Shown: positions 18,173 through 28,979 of the stretch, piece after piece
Layout: each line of letters starts with the position of its first letter
Numbering within the stretch: position 1 is the first letter of the stretch
Assembly: GCF_032335695.1 (NCBI RefSeq)
Contig: NZ_JACTOJ010000015.1
Span: forward strand, 1-64,000
DNA: 64,000 nucleotides
From: JACTOJ01 sp032335695
GTDB taxonomy: Bacteria > Bacillota > Clostridia > Clostridiales > Clostridiaceae
Direction: 5' to 3'
Program-made: the position numbers and the translations under genes
Notes under the pieces: generated by a model
The model's database searches: none
The model's input: the letters and a program-made list of their open reading frames with translations, nothing else
What the model was told of the DNA's origin: nothing

Positions 18173-19859
18173 ATAGCTTTACCGCTGTTATAACTAAATC
18201 ACTGTCAGGTCTAAAGGGCTCTATATTTATATGCCTGTAATCTCCTGCAAATTTAAAAAATTCTTCTATCATTTCAGGAACAGCATATATTGTATGAGTG
18301 GGATCTTTGGTATTAGGATCATCAGAAAAGCCATCTGGAACAAATAGTACTAATATTCCTCCCGACTTCAGCATTTTACTGGCTTCTATGAGAGATTGAA
18401 TCGGTGTAAAAGTATGCTCATAGGAATGGGAGCTGCAAATAAGATCAAATTTATAATCTATTCCATTGTTACTGCATACCTCGGATATATTTTCCCATCC
18501 TCCAGAAAAAATGCTGCTTTCATCATATTTATTTTCTCCCCATACTCTATCTCTAAATCTTATAGCTCTGCCGTTCCAATTTTTATCTATTCCAATCCAA
18601 TTTTTATATTCACTCTTTAAAAATATAGGATTATTCCCAGGTCCTATTTCTAATATGCGTGATTCTTTTCTTACTTGGGAAAATTTCTCTAAAATATACT
18701 GCCTCATATATTTTTGTGGTGGAACGTCTTTCTCAAAATAATATAACCCAAGCTTTCTATTTTGAAATAAATACTGTTTTACAGCCTCACAAATATTTTC
18801 ATCAATATTAGTAACCTTTGAACAGCTATATGCATTTCTAAAGCCCTGATAATTCTTAAAAAAATCACCTATAGCATTCACCTGCTCATAGGTTACTGTT
18901 ATCCCATTTGCTTTCTTATTCTTTATATATTCATTTACAGCATATTCATTCACTGCCGGAATCCTTAAGTTTTCTTTAGTAACGAAAGCTTTCATTAAAC
19001 TGGCTATATACTCTGCTCTTTTTTCATAGGTATGATTTTTCACTGCCTCTTCATGCCCTTCCAGTGCTATTTTATCTCTTTCCTCTTCATGAGCTAAATA
19101 GTATTCAATTTTTTTAATCATGGCTTCAACATTTCCTATTTCTGCTTCAACATAATGTTTTCCTGCTATAAATGAATTTTCAGAAGCTAAAGTTTCACTT
19201 ATTAAGAATGCTCCGCTGCCCAAGGTCTCAAAAACTCTTGTTTCTGTATCTAAAAATTCTTCTGCGTGAATATTTAATACTATCTTAGCTTTGTTCAATA
19301 ATAAATTCATATCCATGCCATATGCTGACTGGGATTCTATGATATTAAATTTGCTTTTAAGTTCATTAATAATTTTCCTTCTTCTTTCTGTAATATTGCC
19401 TACAAATAAAATATCTATTGTTTTAGTTATATCCTTAATTGGTGAAAAAACTTTAGGACAAAATCCATTAATAAGAGTAGATAACCGGGCCTCCTCTACT
19501 CCATTAAAATATTGCTTTGCAAGCTTTTTGCAGTTATCGCTATGCACAAAAATATGACTGAACTCCCCAGAATTAAGCAAAACATCCTGATCCCTATTTC
19601 TAGCAATTAATTCAGATGCCCAAAAAAATTTAGGCCTATTTACTGCTTTTAGAAGTTCTAAGGGAAAGCCATCTCCCCTTTGGAGAAGCAATACATCAAA
19701 ATCTCCTGCCTTCAAGAGCTTTTCGCCAAGAATATTTCTATATTTTCTATAATCCAAAGTTATGGTTTCATGCCCAGCCTTTTTAAATTCTTCATTGATA
19801 AAATATTCAGCTCCCCAGCCAGCATTTTGTTCTATAACATTTATATAAAGTATTTTCAT
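18171..19859 (-). CDS. CgeB-like glycosyltransferase fused to a SAM methyltransferase
   Basis: 562 residues. The first 310 form a GT-B-type transferase of the CgeB kind: MKILYINVIEQNAGWG, DILFVGNITERRRKII, then ETRVFETLGSGAFLISE, the donor-binding segment. Residues about 395-562 are a methyltransferase with ILEIGPGNNP (motif I), ICSSHSYEHT and SGGILVLFVPDG. CgeB homologues are tied to spore outer-layer maturation in Bacillus. The start codon overlaps the stop of the gene upstream (ATGA), so both are one translational unit. Substrate unknown. Confidence 0.8.
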   Translation of the reverse strand: MKILYINVIEQNAGWGAEYFINEEFKKAGHETITLDYRKYRNILGEKLLKAGDFDVLLLQRGDGFPLELLKAVNRPKFFWASELIARNRDQDVLLNSGEFSHIFVHSDNCKKLAKQYFNGVEEARLSTLINGFCPKVFSPIKDITKTIDILFVGNITERRRKIINELKSKFNIIESQSAYGMDMNLLLNKAKIVLNIHAEEFLDTETRVFETLGSGAFLISETLASENSFIAGKHYVEAEIGNVEAMIKKIEYYLAHEEERDKIALEGHEEAVKNHTYEKRAEYIASLMKAFVTKENLRIPAVNEYAVNEYIKNKKANGITVTYEQVNAIGDFFKNYQGFRNAYSCSKVTNIDENICEAVKQYLFQNRKLGLYYFEKDVPPQKYMRQYILEKFSQVRKESRILEIGPGNNPIFLKSEYKNWIGIDKNWNGRAIRFRDRVWGENKYDESSIFSGGWENISEVCSNNGIDYKFDLICSSHSYEHTFTPIQSLIEASKMLKSGGILVLFVPDGFSDDPNTKDPTHTIYAVPEMIEEFFKFAGDYRHINIEPFRPDSDLVITAVKL

Positions 19860-20794
19860 GCTTTCTCCTCCAGTATATTTTTTATAGCTCTATATTCCTT
19901 TTCCATACTATAATTATTAATAATGAAATCCCTGTATCCCTGAGAATCATATTCCTTAGATAAAATCATATCCACAGCATCCTCTAAGGTACTAAAAATA
20001 TATTTTTTATCATAGTGATCTTTGATACCTTCACAATTATGAAGCACAGGCTTTATTCCACTGCACATTGCCTCCGCTGCTGCAAAACATATTCCCTCAT
20101 CAATGCTTGATATCACCATATAGTCTATATTGTCAAACCACTTAAGCTTATTCTCATAATTTTGCCATCCATTGAATGACACATTGCTTTGCAAATTGTT
20201 CTCTTTTATAAAATACAGCAGATAGCTTAAAGTCCTTGGATCTTGAAATTCTCCTGCTAACAATAATTTATATCGCTTATCTATAGAATTTAATTTTTTT
20301 AGTATATCAAAGGTTAATGGTAAATTCTTCTTAAAATTTATATATCCCAAATATCCTAAGTTAAAGCCTGGTTTTCTTGTTTTTATGGGATAAGACTTTT
20401 CGTTTATACCACAAAATATAGTGGTTATATTCAAGCCAGTTTTATCTATATCTCGGGTGTTTTCCTCAAATATTCTTCTTATATGAGGAGCTACAATTAT
20501 TAAATCATCTACATTCCCCCAATTCACACTTCTTATATATTGTGTATATACCTCATACCCATGTATTCTACAAATGACTTTTTTATTTTTGCAAGCTTCC
20601 TTTTGACTAGCATATATTAAAAGCTCATCACACCACTCAAACCAGCATATATCAGCCCAATCCATAGCAGCATCTATCTGTTTTAAATCTGTAACCTTTA
20701 TATGGCGAGTTTCATATTCTAAAGATAGTTCATTTATTATATCCCAAATGAATTTATCATCGCCCTTATCAAAAAACACAATTTTTTTCTTCAT
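19856..20794 (-). CDS. GT4-family glycosyltransferase
   Basis: 312 residues, GT-B fold. The N-terminal half contains ICRIHGYEVYT; the C-terminal half shows LGYLGYINFKKN, YKLLLAGEFQD, VSFNGW and the EX7E-type donor motif SSIDEGICFAAAEAMCSGIKPV. It overlaps the downstream glycosyltransferase-methyltransferase by four bases, so the two enzymes probably act on the same glycan. AAGGAGAAGACC lies just before the ATG. It is divergent from the GT2-TPR gene at 20972. Confidence 0.85.
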   Translation of the reverse strand: MKKKIVFFDKGDDKFIWDIINELSLEYETRHIKVTDLKQIDAAMDWADICWFEWCDELLIYASQKEACKNKKVICRIHGYEVYTQYIRSVNWGNVDDLIIVAPHIRRIFEENTRDIDKTGLNITTIFCGINEKSYPIKTRKPGFNLGYLGYINFKKNLPLTFDILKKLNSIDKRYKLLLAGEFQDPRTLSYLLYFIKENNLQSNVSFNGWQNYENKLKWFDNIDYMVISSIDEGICFAAAEAMCSGIKPVLHNCEGIKDHYDKKYIFSTLEDAVDMILSKEYDSQGYRDFIINNYSMEKEYRAIKNILEEKA

Positions 20795-20971
20795 AGGTCT
20801 TCTCCTTACAATATGATTACATAAAACTTTATTCTATATCATTATATTTTTTATATAAACTTTGTTTACTCTTTTTAATAACCTGCATATTATATATGGA
20901 AAAATATAATTATTTTGTATATTCATGTGTTTATATGCTAATAATGTTTTCAAAGCAAAGGAGAAATAAGC

Positions 20972-22735
20972 ATGAACAATAAATTAAGTGTTTGCATGAT
21001 GGTTAAAAACGAAGAAGCTTACCTTCCAACTTGTCTAAAAAGCATAGAGGGTTTATGGGACGAACTTATAATAGTTGATACGGGATCTACTGACAATACT
21101 ATAGATATCTGTAAAAGCTTTGGAGCTGAAGTTCATATTTTCCCTTGGATTAATAATTTCAGTGCTGCTAGAAATGAGTCTTTGAAATATGCTACCAAGG
21201 ATTGGATATTAGTTATGGATGCTGATGACGAAATCTTTCCAGAAGATAAAAAAAATCTAATAGAATTTTTAAGCAGCGACCTAAGAGAAGATGGAATATA
21301 TTTCTTTCAAACCCTAAGCTATACCGGAGATTACGTTGATGAAAATAATATTACTATCAATCTAAACCCAAGGCTTTTCAAAAATCATAGAGGAATACAC
21401 TATGAAGGGGAAATTCACAATCAAATTGTATATCCAAATAATGAGGCAAGCTTTATCTATGATAAAGTAAAAATACACCACTATGGCTATTTAAACAAAG
21501 CTATTTATGAAAAGAACAAGAGAGAAAGAAATATGGCAATTCTAAAGGAACAGATTAAAAAATATCCTGAATATGGCTTCGCATATTTTAATTTAGGAAA
21601 TGAATATTCTGCCTTGTCTAATCCAGAAAAAGCCCTGGAATGCTACTATAAAAGCTATGAATATTTTGAGGCTTCCAGAGGCTATAGCTCTATTCTTTTA
21701 ATAAAACTAGTTCATTCTAACTATCTTCTTAAAAATTATGAGGAGGCTCTTAAATTCATCTCTATTGGATTAAGCTATTTTCCAAAATGTACTGATTTAT
21801 ATTACTTTAAAGCAGTAATTTTTAAGGAACTTAACAAGCCTACCTGTGAAATTGAAGCCTTGAAAAAATGCATTGAATTAGGCGAAGCGCCTCCAGAACA
21901 GAGATTTCTATATGGCACAGGAGATTTTAGAGCTCTATATGAATTAGCCAATGTTTATTTTGAGCTCAATGACTACGAAAATTCCTATAAATATTATATA
22001 GAAGCTATGAAAAGCAAAAAAGATTTTTCCACCCCCATATACCATATAGCCTATCTGCTAAAGAAGCAAAACTATAGTGATGAAGCTTTAAAGCAAAAAA
22101 TAGATGCCATAGCAAAGGACTTCGGTGCCGATTCTATATTGCTGGCAAATCTTTTTTTCAATCTAGATTACTATGAATACTCATTGGAGTATATACAGGC
22201 TTGTGAAGAAAATCACATATTTTCTGATAACCTAATTTTATTAAAAATGAAAAATCTCATAAGAACTAAGCAATTGACAGCATGCATCTCTGCCAATTCT
22301 GTAGATAAAAGAAGTCCTATTTACTCATTTGCTGCTTTTTATCAGGTGCTAAGTTATATTCTCTTACCAGATTACGAGGAAGCTAAAAAACTAATGAGTA
22401 CTTTGCCAGAAAGCAAAGAAATAAATGCATGCCGCCAATTATTAAAATTACTGAACAATGAGCCTCCAAGTGGCGAATTAAGCAAAACCTCTGACGACGA
22501 ATATATGAGCATAATAATTGAGATTCTTGAACTCTTTCTTATTAATGAAAAGTTTGATGAACTCAAATCCGCAGTAAATTTATTAACCTTAGTAAATGAT
22601 AATTCTACCTTTCTCAGTTTAGGGAAGCTCTATTTTAAATATGGTTATATAGATCTGGCCAAAGAACAGGTATTGAATTCAATAATTCAATATAGATTAT
22701 ATGACCTTGAGGCCCTTGAAATATTAAAAGCTTAA
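20972..22735 (+). CDS. GT2 glycosyltransferase with long TPR array
   Basis: 587 residues, a longer paralogue of the gene at 931. The GT2 core is at 1-190 (LSVCMMVKNEEAY, VDTGSTDNTIDIC, VMDADDE, HHYGY). Residues about 190-580 form a TPR solenoid (for example GFAYFNLGNEYSALSNPEKA). TPR arms in such enzymes are usually protein-binding, which favours a protein acceptor; that is inferred. RBS AAAGGAG precedes the ATG at good spacing. Confidence 0.85.
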   Translation: MNNKLSVCMMVKNEEAYLPTCLKSIEGLWDELIIVDTGSTDNTIDICKSFGAEVHIFPWINNFSAARNESLKYATKDWILVMDADDEIFPEDKKNLIEFLSSDLREDGIYFFQTLSYTGDYVDENNITINLNPRLFKNHRGIHYEGEIHNQIVYPNNEASFIYDKVKIHHYGYLNKAIYEKNKRERNMAILKEQIKKYPEYGFAYFNLGNEYSALSNPEKALECYYKSYEYFEASRGYSSILLIKLVHSNYLLKNYEEALKFISIGLSYFPKCTDLYYFKAVIFKELNKPTCEIEALKKCIELGEAPPEQRFLYGTGDFRALYELANVYFELNDYENSYKYYIEAMKSKKDFSTPIYHIAYLLKKQNYSDEALKQKIDAIAKDFGADSILLANLFFNLDYYEYSLEYIQACEENHIFSDNLILLKMKNLIRTKQLTACISANSVDKRSPIYSFAAFYQVLSYILLPDYEEAKKLMSTLPESKEINACRQLLKLLNNEPPSGELSKTSDDEYMSIIIEILELFLINEKFDELKSAVNLLTLVNDNSTFLSLGKLYFKYGYIDLAKEQVLNSIIQYRLYDLEALEILKA

Positions 22736-22770
22736 TAAAAATGCTACTTCATAATTTATTATGAGGTAGC
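22735..22770 (-). terminator. Terminator hairpin between convergent genes
   Basis: GCTACTTCATAA (22743-22754) and TTATGAGGTAGC (22759-22770) form a 12-base stem with one G-T pair. Read on the minus strand it is followed by a T-rich run, ending the gene at 22774-23574; it may also stop plus-strand transcripts. Confidence 0.7.
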
Positions 22771-22773
22771 TTC

Positions 22774-23574
22774 TCAAGCTCTATACGCTCCATAAAGAAC
22801 TACATTTTCCTTATCACCAGGACTTGTGGGCGGTATTATTGCTAAATTAAAGTTTTCATCTACATGCATTGTATTTCCATTTGATAAGTTATCATATTCT
22901 TTTGCTACATAGTAATTATTAATGCAGCCCGTGTTTCCTCTTTCCACTTCCAAATTTACTGCTAAATCATATATGCTGTGAGCTGCCACAGTGCCCGTTA
23001 CCCTTATATCTCTTATATAAGGATTTACGTTAGGAATACATCTGCTGCAATTGCAACTAGTATTTTCAATATCATAACATATCTTCAAAAATGGTATGAT
23101 ATACTGGTTTTTATTTATAGCCGACCCAAATTTACAAAGTACATCTCTACTCTTAGGGTATAGCATTATTCCACCTGCATTCATACAAGGATTATTGTTC
23201 CATAAAGAAACTATTCGACTAACATTTGCAGAAATAGACACTTCACGTGTTAACGGATAAAAACTGCTAGTTACAACATCAATTGTATTAGGTCTATTAT
23301 TATAGGTAGTATAGGTGCTGAAATAATCTGATATACTGCATACTCCAAATACCTTACGGCAGTCATCATAAAAATTATCTGTTTTAAAAAGGACTAAATC
23401 AGCATGTTTTATAATTGCATTTTGAGGTATGGGAGAAATATCAAAGAAAATATAGCTATAATAATTATACTTAGCTCTATTACCTACTATTATATCTCCC
23501 TCATTTATATTTTTGTTTGGAAATTCATTGGTTATAGAAATTGTTTTATTTGCAAATATTATAACATTTCCCAT
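22774..23574 (-). CDS. DNRLRE-domain putative spore surface protein
   Basis: 266 residues, no signal peptide. Residues 1-160 resemble a DNRLRE beta-sandwich (YYSYIFFDISPIP, KHADLVLFKTDNFYDD, YNNRP, VSRIVSLWNNNP). Residues about 170-185 are Cys-rich (CNCSRC). The C-terminal 85 residues start VRDIRVTGTVAAHSIYDLAVNLEVERG-like and resemble the DUF6385 domain. DNRLRE domains are carried by extracellular or surface matrix proteins; lack of an export signal fits assembly on the forespore by the mother cell. RBS: AAGAAGAGG before the ATG. It lies 67 bases after the small gene 23642-23905 and is probably cotranscribed with it. Confidence 0.65.
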   Translation of the reverse strand: MGNVIIFANKTISITNEFPNKNINEGDIIVGNRAKYNYYSYIFFDISPIPQNAIIKHADLVLFKTDNFYDDCRKVFGVCSISDYFSTYTTYNNRPNTIDVVTSSFYPLTREVSISANVSRIVSLWNNNPCMNAGGIMLYPKSRDVLCKFGSAINKNQYIIPFLKICYDIENTSCNCSRCIPNVNPYIRDIRVTGTVAAHSIYDLAVNLEVERGNTGCINNYYVAKEYDNLSNGNTMHVDENFNLAIIPPTSPGDKENVVLYGAYRA

Positions 23575-23602
23575 ATTAACCTCTTCTTTCTTTTGTTTTA
23601 GA

Positions 23603-23628
23603 ATATAGAGCCATAAACGGCTCTATAT
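23603..23628. terminator. Intercistronic hairpin
   Basis: Perfect 10-base stem ATATAGAGCC (23603-23612) and GGCTCTATAT (23619-23628) with 6-base loop, between two minus-strand genes. There is no T run on the minus strand, so partial termination or mRNA stabilisation is as likely as full termination. Confidence 0.5.
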
Positions 23629-23641
23629 CTTTATCTAACGC

Positions 23642-23905
23642 CTAGTAATCTAATCCAAAGGTTGCAGTAGCTGTGTCGCTTCCATACAATTGAGGAATTA
23701 TTGATATATTTAAAGTTCCATGATAGTTAGCTGCGGTGAGTGTAGTATTTGATATTGGTAAAGTTCTAGAGAAAAACTGGGTTCCTCTATAGGTTCCTGT
23801 AACATTGAAGCCAGCTGTAAGATATCCTGTAGTACGTCCCTGTATAGTTCCTGTATAAGCTACTCTTCTTAAGCTTCCATTGGTTGGTGTATCAAAACTT
23901 GGCAT
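23642..23905 (-). CDS. Small beta-rich hypothetical protein
   Basis: 87 residues beginning MPSFDTPTNGSLRR. The start is the second in-frame ATG because AAAAGGAG abuts the first one with no spacer. It is rich in Thr, Gly, Tyr and Asn and predicted to be all beta; no cysteines, signal peptide or known domain. It precedes the DNRLRE-domain gene in the same orientation. A minor spore surface protein is a reasonable guess from context only. Confidence 0.5.
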   Translation of the reverse strand: MPSFDTPTNGSLRRVAYTGTIQGRTTGYLTAGFNVTGTYRGTQFFSRTLPISNTTLTAANYHGTLNISIIPQLYGSDTATATFGLDY

Positions 23906-24085
23906 TATATACATCTCCTTTTACTTTGGTTAATTATTAACGTAGAATATTTCTACATTAATATATATTATTTTTTATTTTCTTTTTTGTTACCACATTT
24001 TTGTTTTGTATATTTATATATCACTATTTCATCTTAAATACATAAAATATTTATTATGATGCTATATATAAGGAGGTCTCTAACA

Positions 24086-25402
24086 TTGACAAGTAAAGAA
24101 AATTTATTATATAAAATACAAAATAAAACTGCCATTGTAGGGGTTATAGGTTTAGGCTACGTGGGACTTCCAATGGCAGTGGAAATTGCAAAAAGTGGTT
24201 ATCAAGTATTAGGTCTTGATGTTGATGAGAATAAGGTATCCATGATAAATAATGGAATTAATTATATAGATGATATTAATAATGATGAATTCAACACAAT
24301 AGTAAGGAGCCATTTACTAAAGGCTTATGCCGATTTTCAGCTTCTTAAGGATGTGGACATAGTGCTCATATGTGTTCCTACCCCTTTGGACATATATGAG
24401 CAGCCTAATATCAGCTATATAAAGGCTGCTGCGGAATCTATTAATAATTATATTCATGCAGATATGCTTATTGTGCTTGAAAGTACAACCTACCCCGGAA
24501 CTACGGAAGAGCTAGTATTACCTATTTTAGAATCTCATACAATGCTAAAACCAGAACAAGATTTTTTCTTAGCCTTTTCTCCTGAAAGAGTAGATCCTGG
24601 GAATACCCAATATAAAACTAGCAATACTCCCAAGATTATTGGAGGGCTAGCTTCTGAAAGTACAGAAGTAGCCGATGAATTTTATAGAAATATTCTAAAG
24701 AGTGAAACCTATAAAGTATCTTCTGCTAAGGTGGCTGAAATGGAAAAAATTTTAGAAAATACCTATAGAAATATAAATATCGGTCTCATTAATGAAATGG
24801 CTATAATCTGTCACAAGATGAATATAAATATTTGGGAGGTTATAGACGCTGCTAAAACTAAGCCCTATGGTTTCACTCCCTTCTATCCTGGTCCAGGGCT
24901 TGGAGGACATTGTATTCCTTTAGATCCCTACTATCTATCCTGGAAAACAAAGGAGTATGGCTACCATGCAAGAATGATAGAAACTTCAGGGCAGATAAAT
25001 GATTATATGCCGCGCTATATAGTAGATAGAACCAATCATATCTTAAATAAATTTAATCTTTCTTTAAGAGATTCAAATATTTTGATACTTGGCATTGCAT
25101 ATAAAAACGATATTAATGACTACAGAGAAAGTCCAGCGCTTAAAATAATAGAAGCCTTAAATAGCGAAGGTGCAAAGGTTAGCTACTGTGACCCATATAT
25201 TTCTAGCTATAGATATAAAGGTGCAGAATATACTAGTATAACTTTAAATAAGGAAGCCTTACAGAAGGCTGATCTGGTAATTTTAATAACCAATCACAGA
25301 CTATTTGATTATAATTTTATACAGCAAAATTCAAAATTTATTTTTGACACAAGAAACGCTTTAAAAAATGTATCAAATAGAGATAATATAGAACTTTTAT
25401 AA
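24086..25402 (+). CDS. UDP-sugar 6-dehydrogenase (nucleotide sugar dehydrogenase)
   Basis: 438 residues from TTG at 24086; AGGAGG at 24070-24075 is correctly spaced for it, while the ATG at 24056 lies upstream of that site. The NAD-binding domain carries GVIGLGYVGLPMAVEIA. Substrate-binding elements ESTTYPGTTEE, SPERVDPGN, and the catalytic loop GPGLGGHCIPLDPYYLSWK (catalytic Cys) are intact, as is the C-terminal GIAYKNDINDYRESPAL. Family members oxidise UDP-GlcNAc, UDP-ManNAc or UDP-Glc to the uronic acid. It likely supplies an acidic sugar donor to the surrounding glycosyltransferases. Confidence 0.88.
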   Translation: MTSKENLLYKIQNKTAIVGVIGLGYVGLPMAVEIAKSGYQVLGLDVDENKVSMINNGINYIDDINNDEFNTIVRSHLLKAYADFQLLKDVDIVLICVPTPLDIYEQPNISYIKAAAESINNYIHADMLIVLESTTYPGTTEELVLPILESHTMLKPEQDFFLAFSPERVDPGNTQYKTSNTPKIIGGLASESTEVADEFYRNILKSETYKVSSAKVAEMEKILENTYRNINIGLINEMAIICHKMNINIWEVIDAAKTKPYGFTPFYPGPGLGGHCIPLDPYYLSWKTKEYGYHARMIETSGQINDYMPRYIVDRTNHILNKFNLSLRDSNILILGIAYKNDINDYRESPALKIIEALNSEGAKVSYCDPYISSYRYKGAEYTSITLNKEALQKADLVILITNHRLFDYNFIQQNSKFIFDTRNALKNVSNRDNIELL

Positions 25403-25466
25403 AGTAACCTATCAATATTTTTTTCATATAATATATACAACAAAATGATTTTTAAGGATGATGCCT

Positions 25467-25925
25467 TTGGAGACAAATATTATACTTTTAATAATTCTAG
25501 CAGCGTCTATATTCGGCAAAGCAGATTCCGTAGCAATAGCTACCTCAATACTTTTAATATTAAAACTGCTTCATGTTGAAAATATAGTATTCCCTATACT
25601 AGATAAAAGCGGTATGTTTTGGGGACTAGTACTACTTATAATGGCTATAATGATTCCTATTGCTAACGGCAGTATTAAGGCATTAAGCATAAAATCTACT
25701 CTCACCTCTAGCATCGGTATCGCAGCTATTTTGTTGTCTTTTTTCACCACATATTTGAGCGGTTTAGGATTGAGATATCTTACCCTGCAAGGGCATGGTG
25801 ATGTTATGCCAGCTCTTATTCTAGGGGCGGTGGCTGCTGCAGCATTCCTTGGAGGAGTTCCCGTAGGTCCTTTAATAACCTCCGGTCTATTAGCCTTAGT
25901 AATGAAATTTTTTAATAAATCCTAG
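25467..25925 (+). CDS. DUF441/UPF0756 family membrane protein
   Basis: About 152 residues with four hydrophobic helices; sequence resembles the YeaL/DUF441 family (ETNIILLIILAASI, ALILGAVAAAAFLGGVPVGPLITSGLLAL). TTG at 25467 was chosen because AAGGA at 25454-25458 is about eight bases away and it gives the family's usual N-terminus; ATG codons at 25458 and 25461 abut the site. The function of the family is unknown. It ends at its own terminator. Confidence 0.8.
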   Translation: METNIILLIILAASIFGKADSVAIATSILLILKLLHVENIVFPILDKSGMFWGLVLLIMAIMIPIANGSIKALSIKSTLTSSIGIAAILLSFFTTYLSGLGLRYLTLQGHGDVMPALILGAVAAAAFLGGVPVGPLITSGLLALVMKFFNKS

Positions 25926-25944
25926 TAAATATTACAAATCTTTA

Positions 25945-25995
25945 TTGCACCTCTCAAAGCCTATTTATACTAAGCTTTGAAAGGTGCAATTTTTA
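25945..25995 (+). terminator. Rho-independent terminator
   Basis: TTGCACCTCTCAAAGC (25945-25960) pairs with GCTTTGAAAGGTGCAA (25974-25989; one mismatch), followed by TTTTTATAT. Confidence 0.85.
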
Positions 25996-26078
25996 TATGA
26001 TGCATTAAAGTTGTTTGTTTTTATGTCGAATATTAGTAGTAATAGACAAACTATATTTTCACTAGGAGGACTTACTTT

Positions 26079-28064
26079 ATGAAATTTAAGAGTTTTAGGA
26101 CCAAACTTACTATTGTAATTGTTATTTTAATGCTGATTCCGTTAGTCATTTCTGGAACATATCTTGGCATCACCGACTTTAAGCAATATAAAAACAATGC
26201 TTTCTCCACCCAGCAGTTTCAGAAAGATTTAATTGAAAAGCAAACTGTAGGTACGTTGGATAAAATTCAAAGTCTTGTTAATTCACTTTCGGTTTCTTCT
26301 GAAATTGAAAGCATGAACTTTGAAACCATTGATTCTTTGCTTAAAGAGGTATCAAAACAAAATCCTATTCTCGAAGATTTTGGCGTAATAGCTCCAAATG
26401 GATTTCAAGTTTATAATTCTCAAGGTAAAGACAAGCTTTCTGACAGATCTGACAGAGATTATTTCAAATCAGGAATTCAAGGTAAAAGTGGATTTTCAGA
26501 TGTGTTAATGTCCAAAACTTCAAATAAGCCAATAGTTGTATGTTACGCTCCCATAAAAAAAGATGGAAATATGGTGGGAGTGCTATCAGCCAATGTTAGC
26601 CTAGCTATTTTTAGTGATATAGTTGCAAATGCATTAAAAGGTTTTAGTGGGCAAGCTTATATTGTTGATAACACTGGAAAGGTAATAGCCCATCCAGACA
26701 AAAGTTTAGTATCTAAGCTTTCTAGTTTTTCTTCTTTAGTTCCTGTTCAAAAAGTTCTAAAGAAGCAGTCTGGTACAGAAGAATATTTGAATAAAGGTAC
26801 CTTACTTTTAACTACTTATGCTCCTATGAACGGTATTAGCGGAGCTAATTGGGGAATAATTGTAGAGACAAGTTCCTCTAATGCATTCAAGATTGTAAAT
26901 TCTCTAATCAAAGTGCTTATCATACTTGCAGTGTTAGCGTTGATTATTGCATTAGCTGCCTCCTTTACAGTATCAAATTATATAACAAAGCCTTTAAAAT
27001 ATGTATCTAAAAAAATAGATTCTGCCGCTGGCGGGGATTTGAGTACCTCCTTATTGGAAGGAAAAATATTAAGCAGACACGATGAATTTGGACAAATAGG
27101 TAAGAGCTTTAATAACATGATTAAAGGCATAAGTGCTTTAATAACAGATATAAGCAGCTCCAATAAAATTGTAGTAGAATCTTCAGATTCTTTAGTTAGA
27201 ATAACCTCCGAAGTTTCTGATGCTACTGATGAAGTAGCAAAGGCTATTGAAGAAGTAGCAAAAGGTGCTGAAGATCAAGCTAGACAAACTGTAAATGGCT
27301 CTTCAAAAGTAAATGATTTAGCTGAAAAAATAGACATAGTTTCTAAAACTGCAGAAGAAATGAAAAACATATCTGTTACTGCTAATGAAACTGCAGACAA
27401 AGGCATTAATACAGTTAAACTTTTAATACAAAAAAATGAAGAAAATAATTTGTCAGCCTCTAAAGTAAGTAGCTCCATAAACAGCTTTAATGAAAGTGCC
27501 TTAAAAATAAATGTAATAATAGATAAAATAGAGGAGATTACTCAACAGACCAATTTGCTTGCATTAAATGCAGCAATAGAAGCTTCCAGAGCTGGTGAGG
27601 CCGGAAAAGGATTTGCAGTAGTAGCTGATGAGGTCAGAGCGCTTTCTGAGCAATCCTCTGCTGCGGCTCATGATATAAGTATTCTAATAGCAGAAATGCA
27701 AGAGCAGTCAAAAACTGCTGTTGAAAATATGAAAACTTCAGAAAAAATAGTACAGGAACGAAGCAAATCTGTAGAAGAAACAGGAGCACTTTTTGATGAT
27801 ATATCTACTATAGTAAAGTCCTTAATATCAAAAATGAATGATATATCAGAACATACTATAGTGATGTCTAAAAAGAAAGAGGATATTGTTAACATCATGA
27901 CTAACATAGCAGCAGCTTCTGAAGAATCTTCTGCTTCCACAGAACAAGTTTCCGCTTCTACACAGGAACAATTAAGTTCTACACAGCTTATTAATTCTCA
28001 TGCCAATGAATTAATGGAACTTGCTAGAAACTTGGAAAAGTCTGTAAATAAATTTAAAATATAA
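26079..28064 (+). CDS. Methyl-accepting chemotaxis protein with Cache sensor
   Basis: 661 residues. Transmembrane helix 1 at about 9-30, extracytoplasmic dCache-type sensor to about 270 ([26 protein letters not shown], the PDC core), helix 2 at about 272-297, HAMP linker to about 350, then a signalling helix bundle with the hairpin [22 protein letters not shown] and [16 protein letters not shown]. It should sense a small periplasm-side ligand and control CheA. RBS AGGAGG lies upstream. It is monocistronic; no che genes are near. Confidence 0.92.
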   Translation: MKFKSFRTKLTIVIVILMLIPLVISGTYLGITDFKQYKNNAFSTQQFQKDLIEKQTVGTLDKIQSLVNSLSVSSEIESMNFETIDSLLKEVSKQNPILEDFGVIAPNGFQVYNSQGKDKLSDRSDRDYFKSGIQGKSGFSDVLMSKTSNKPIVVCYAPIKKDGNMVGVLSANVSLAIFSDIVANALKGFSGQAYIVDNTGKVIAHPDKSLVSKLSSFSSLVPVQKVLKKQSGTEEYLNKGTLLLTTYAPMNGISGANWGIIVETSSSNAFKIVNSLIKVLIILAVLALIIALAASFTVSNYITKPLKYVSKKIDSAAGGDLSTSLLEGKILSRHDEFGQIGKSFNNMIKGISALITDISSSNKIVVESSDSLVRITSEVSDATDEVAKAIEEVAKGAEDQARQTVNGSSKVNDLAEKIDIVSKTAEEMKNISVTANETADKGINTVKLLIQKNEENNLSASKVSSSINSFNESALKINVIIDKIEEITQQTNLLALNAAIEASRAGEAGKGFAVVADEVRALSEQSSAAAHDISILIAEMQEQSKTAVENMKTSEKIVQERSKSVEETGALFDDISTIVKSLISKMNDISEHTIVMSKKKEDIVNIMTNIAAASEESSASTEQVSASTQEQLSSTQLINSHANELMELARNLEKSVNKFKI

Positions 28065-28089
28065 TAAAAGAATAATTACACCATTACTA

Positions 28090-28127
28090 TTCGCCAGTGC
28101 CCCTAGAGGTTGCTGGCGATTTTTATT
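28090..28127 (+). terminator. Terminator of the chemoreceptor gene
   Basis: TCGCCAG (28091-28097) pairs with CTGGCGA (28113-28119), followed by TTTTTATT. Confidence 0.8.
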
Positions 28128-28266
28128 GTAATTACAATTGGTATGTGATTTTTCAACACCTCCTTAAAATAAATTATAATCAAAATTTATCATTTCTCAA
28201 TATTATGAAGTATAGTAAATTTTCATTTTACTATTTACTAGCAAAGAAAAAGGAGGCTAACTGTAA

Positions 28267-28902
<636 letters not shown>

Positions 28903-28924
28903 TAATAATCTGTCCATTTTTATT

Positions 28925-28975
28925 AGGCTCTGTTTTAAATCAGTGTTAATTTTTACACTGATTTAAAACATTCCT
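28925..28975. repeat. Dispersed palindromic element acting as convergent terminator
   Basis: AGGCTCTGTTTTAAATCAGTGT (28925-28946) folds against ACACTGATTTAAAACATTCCT (28955-28975) with almost full pairing and a short T-rich loop. It lies exactly between convergent genes ending at 28902 and 28980, so it can end both transcripts. Confidence 0.8.
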
Positions 28976-28979
28976 TTAG

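Noticed and set aside
18171..19859. Symbol cgeB for the glycosyltransferase-methyltransferase fusion
   Set aside because: Only the N-terminal half resembles CgeB, and the fusion to a methyltransferase makes orthology unlikely.
24056..24085. ATG at 24056 as start of the UDP-sugar dehydrogenase
   Set aside because: The AGGAGG lies downstream of this ATG and fits the TTG at 24086.
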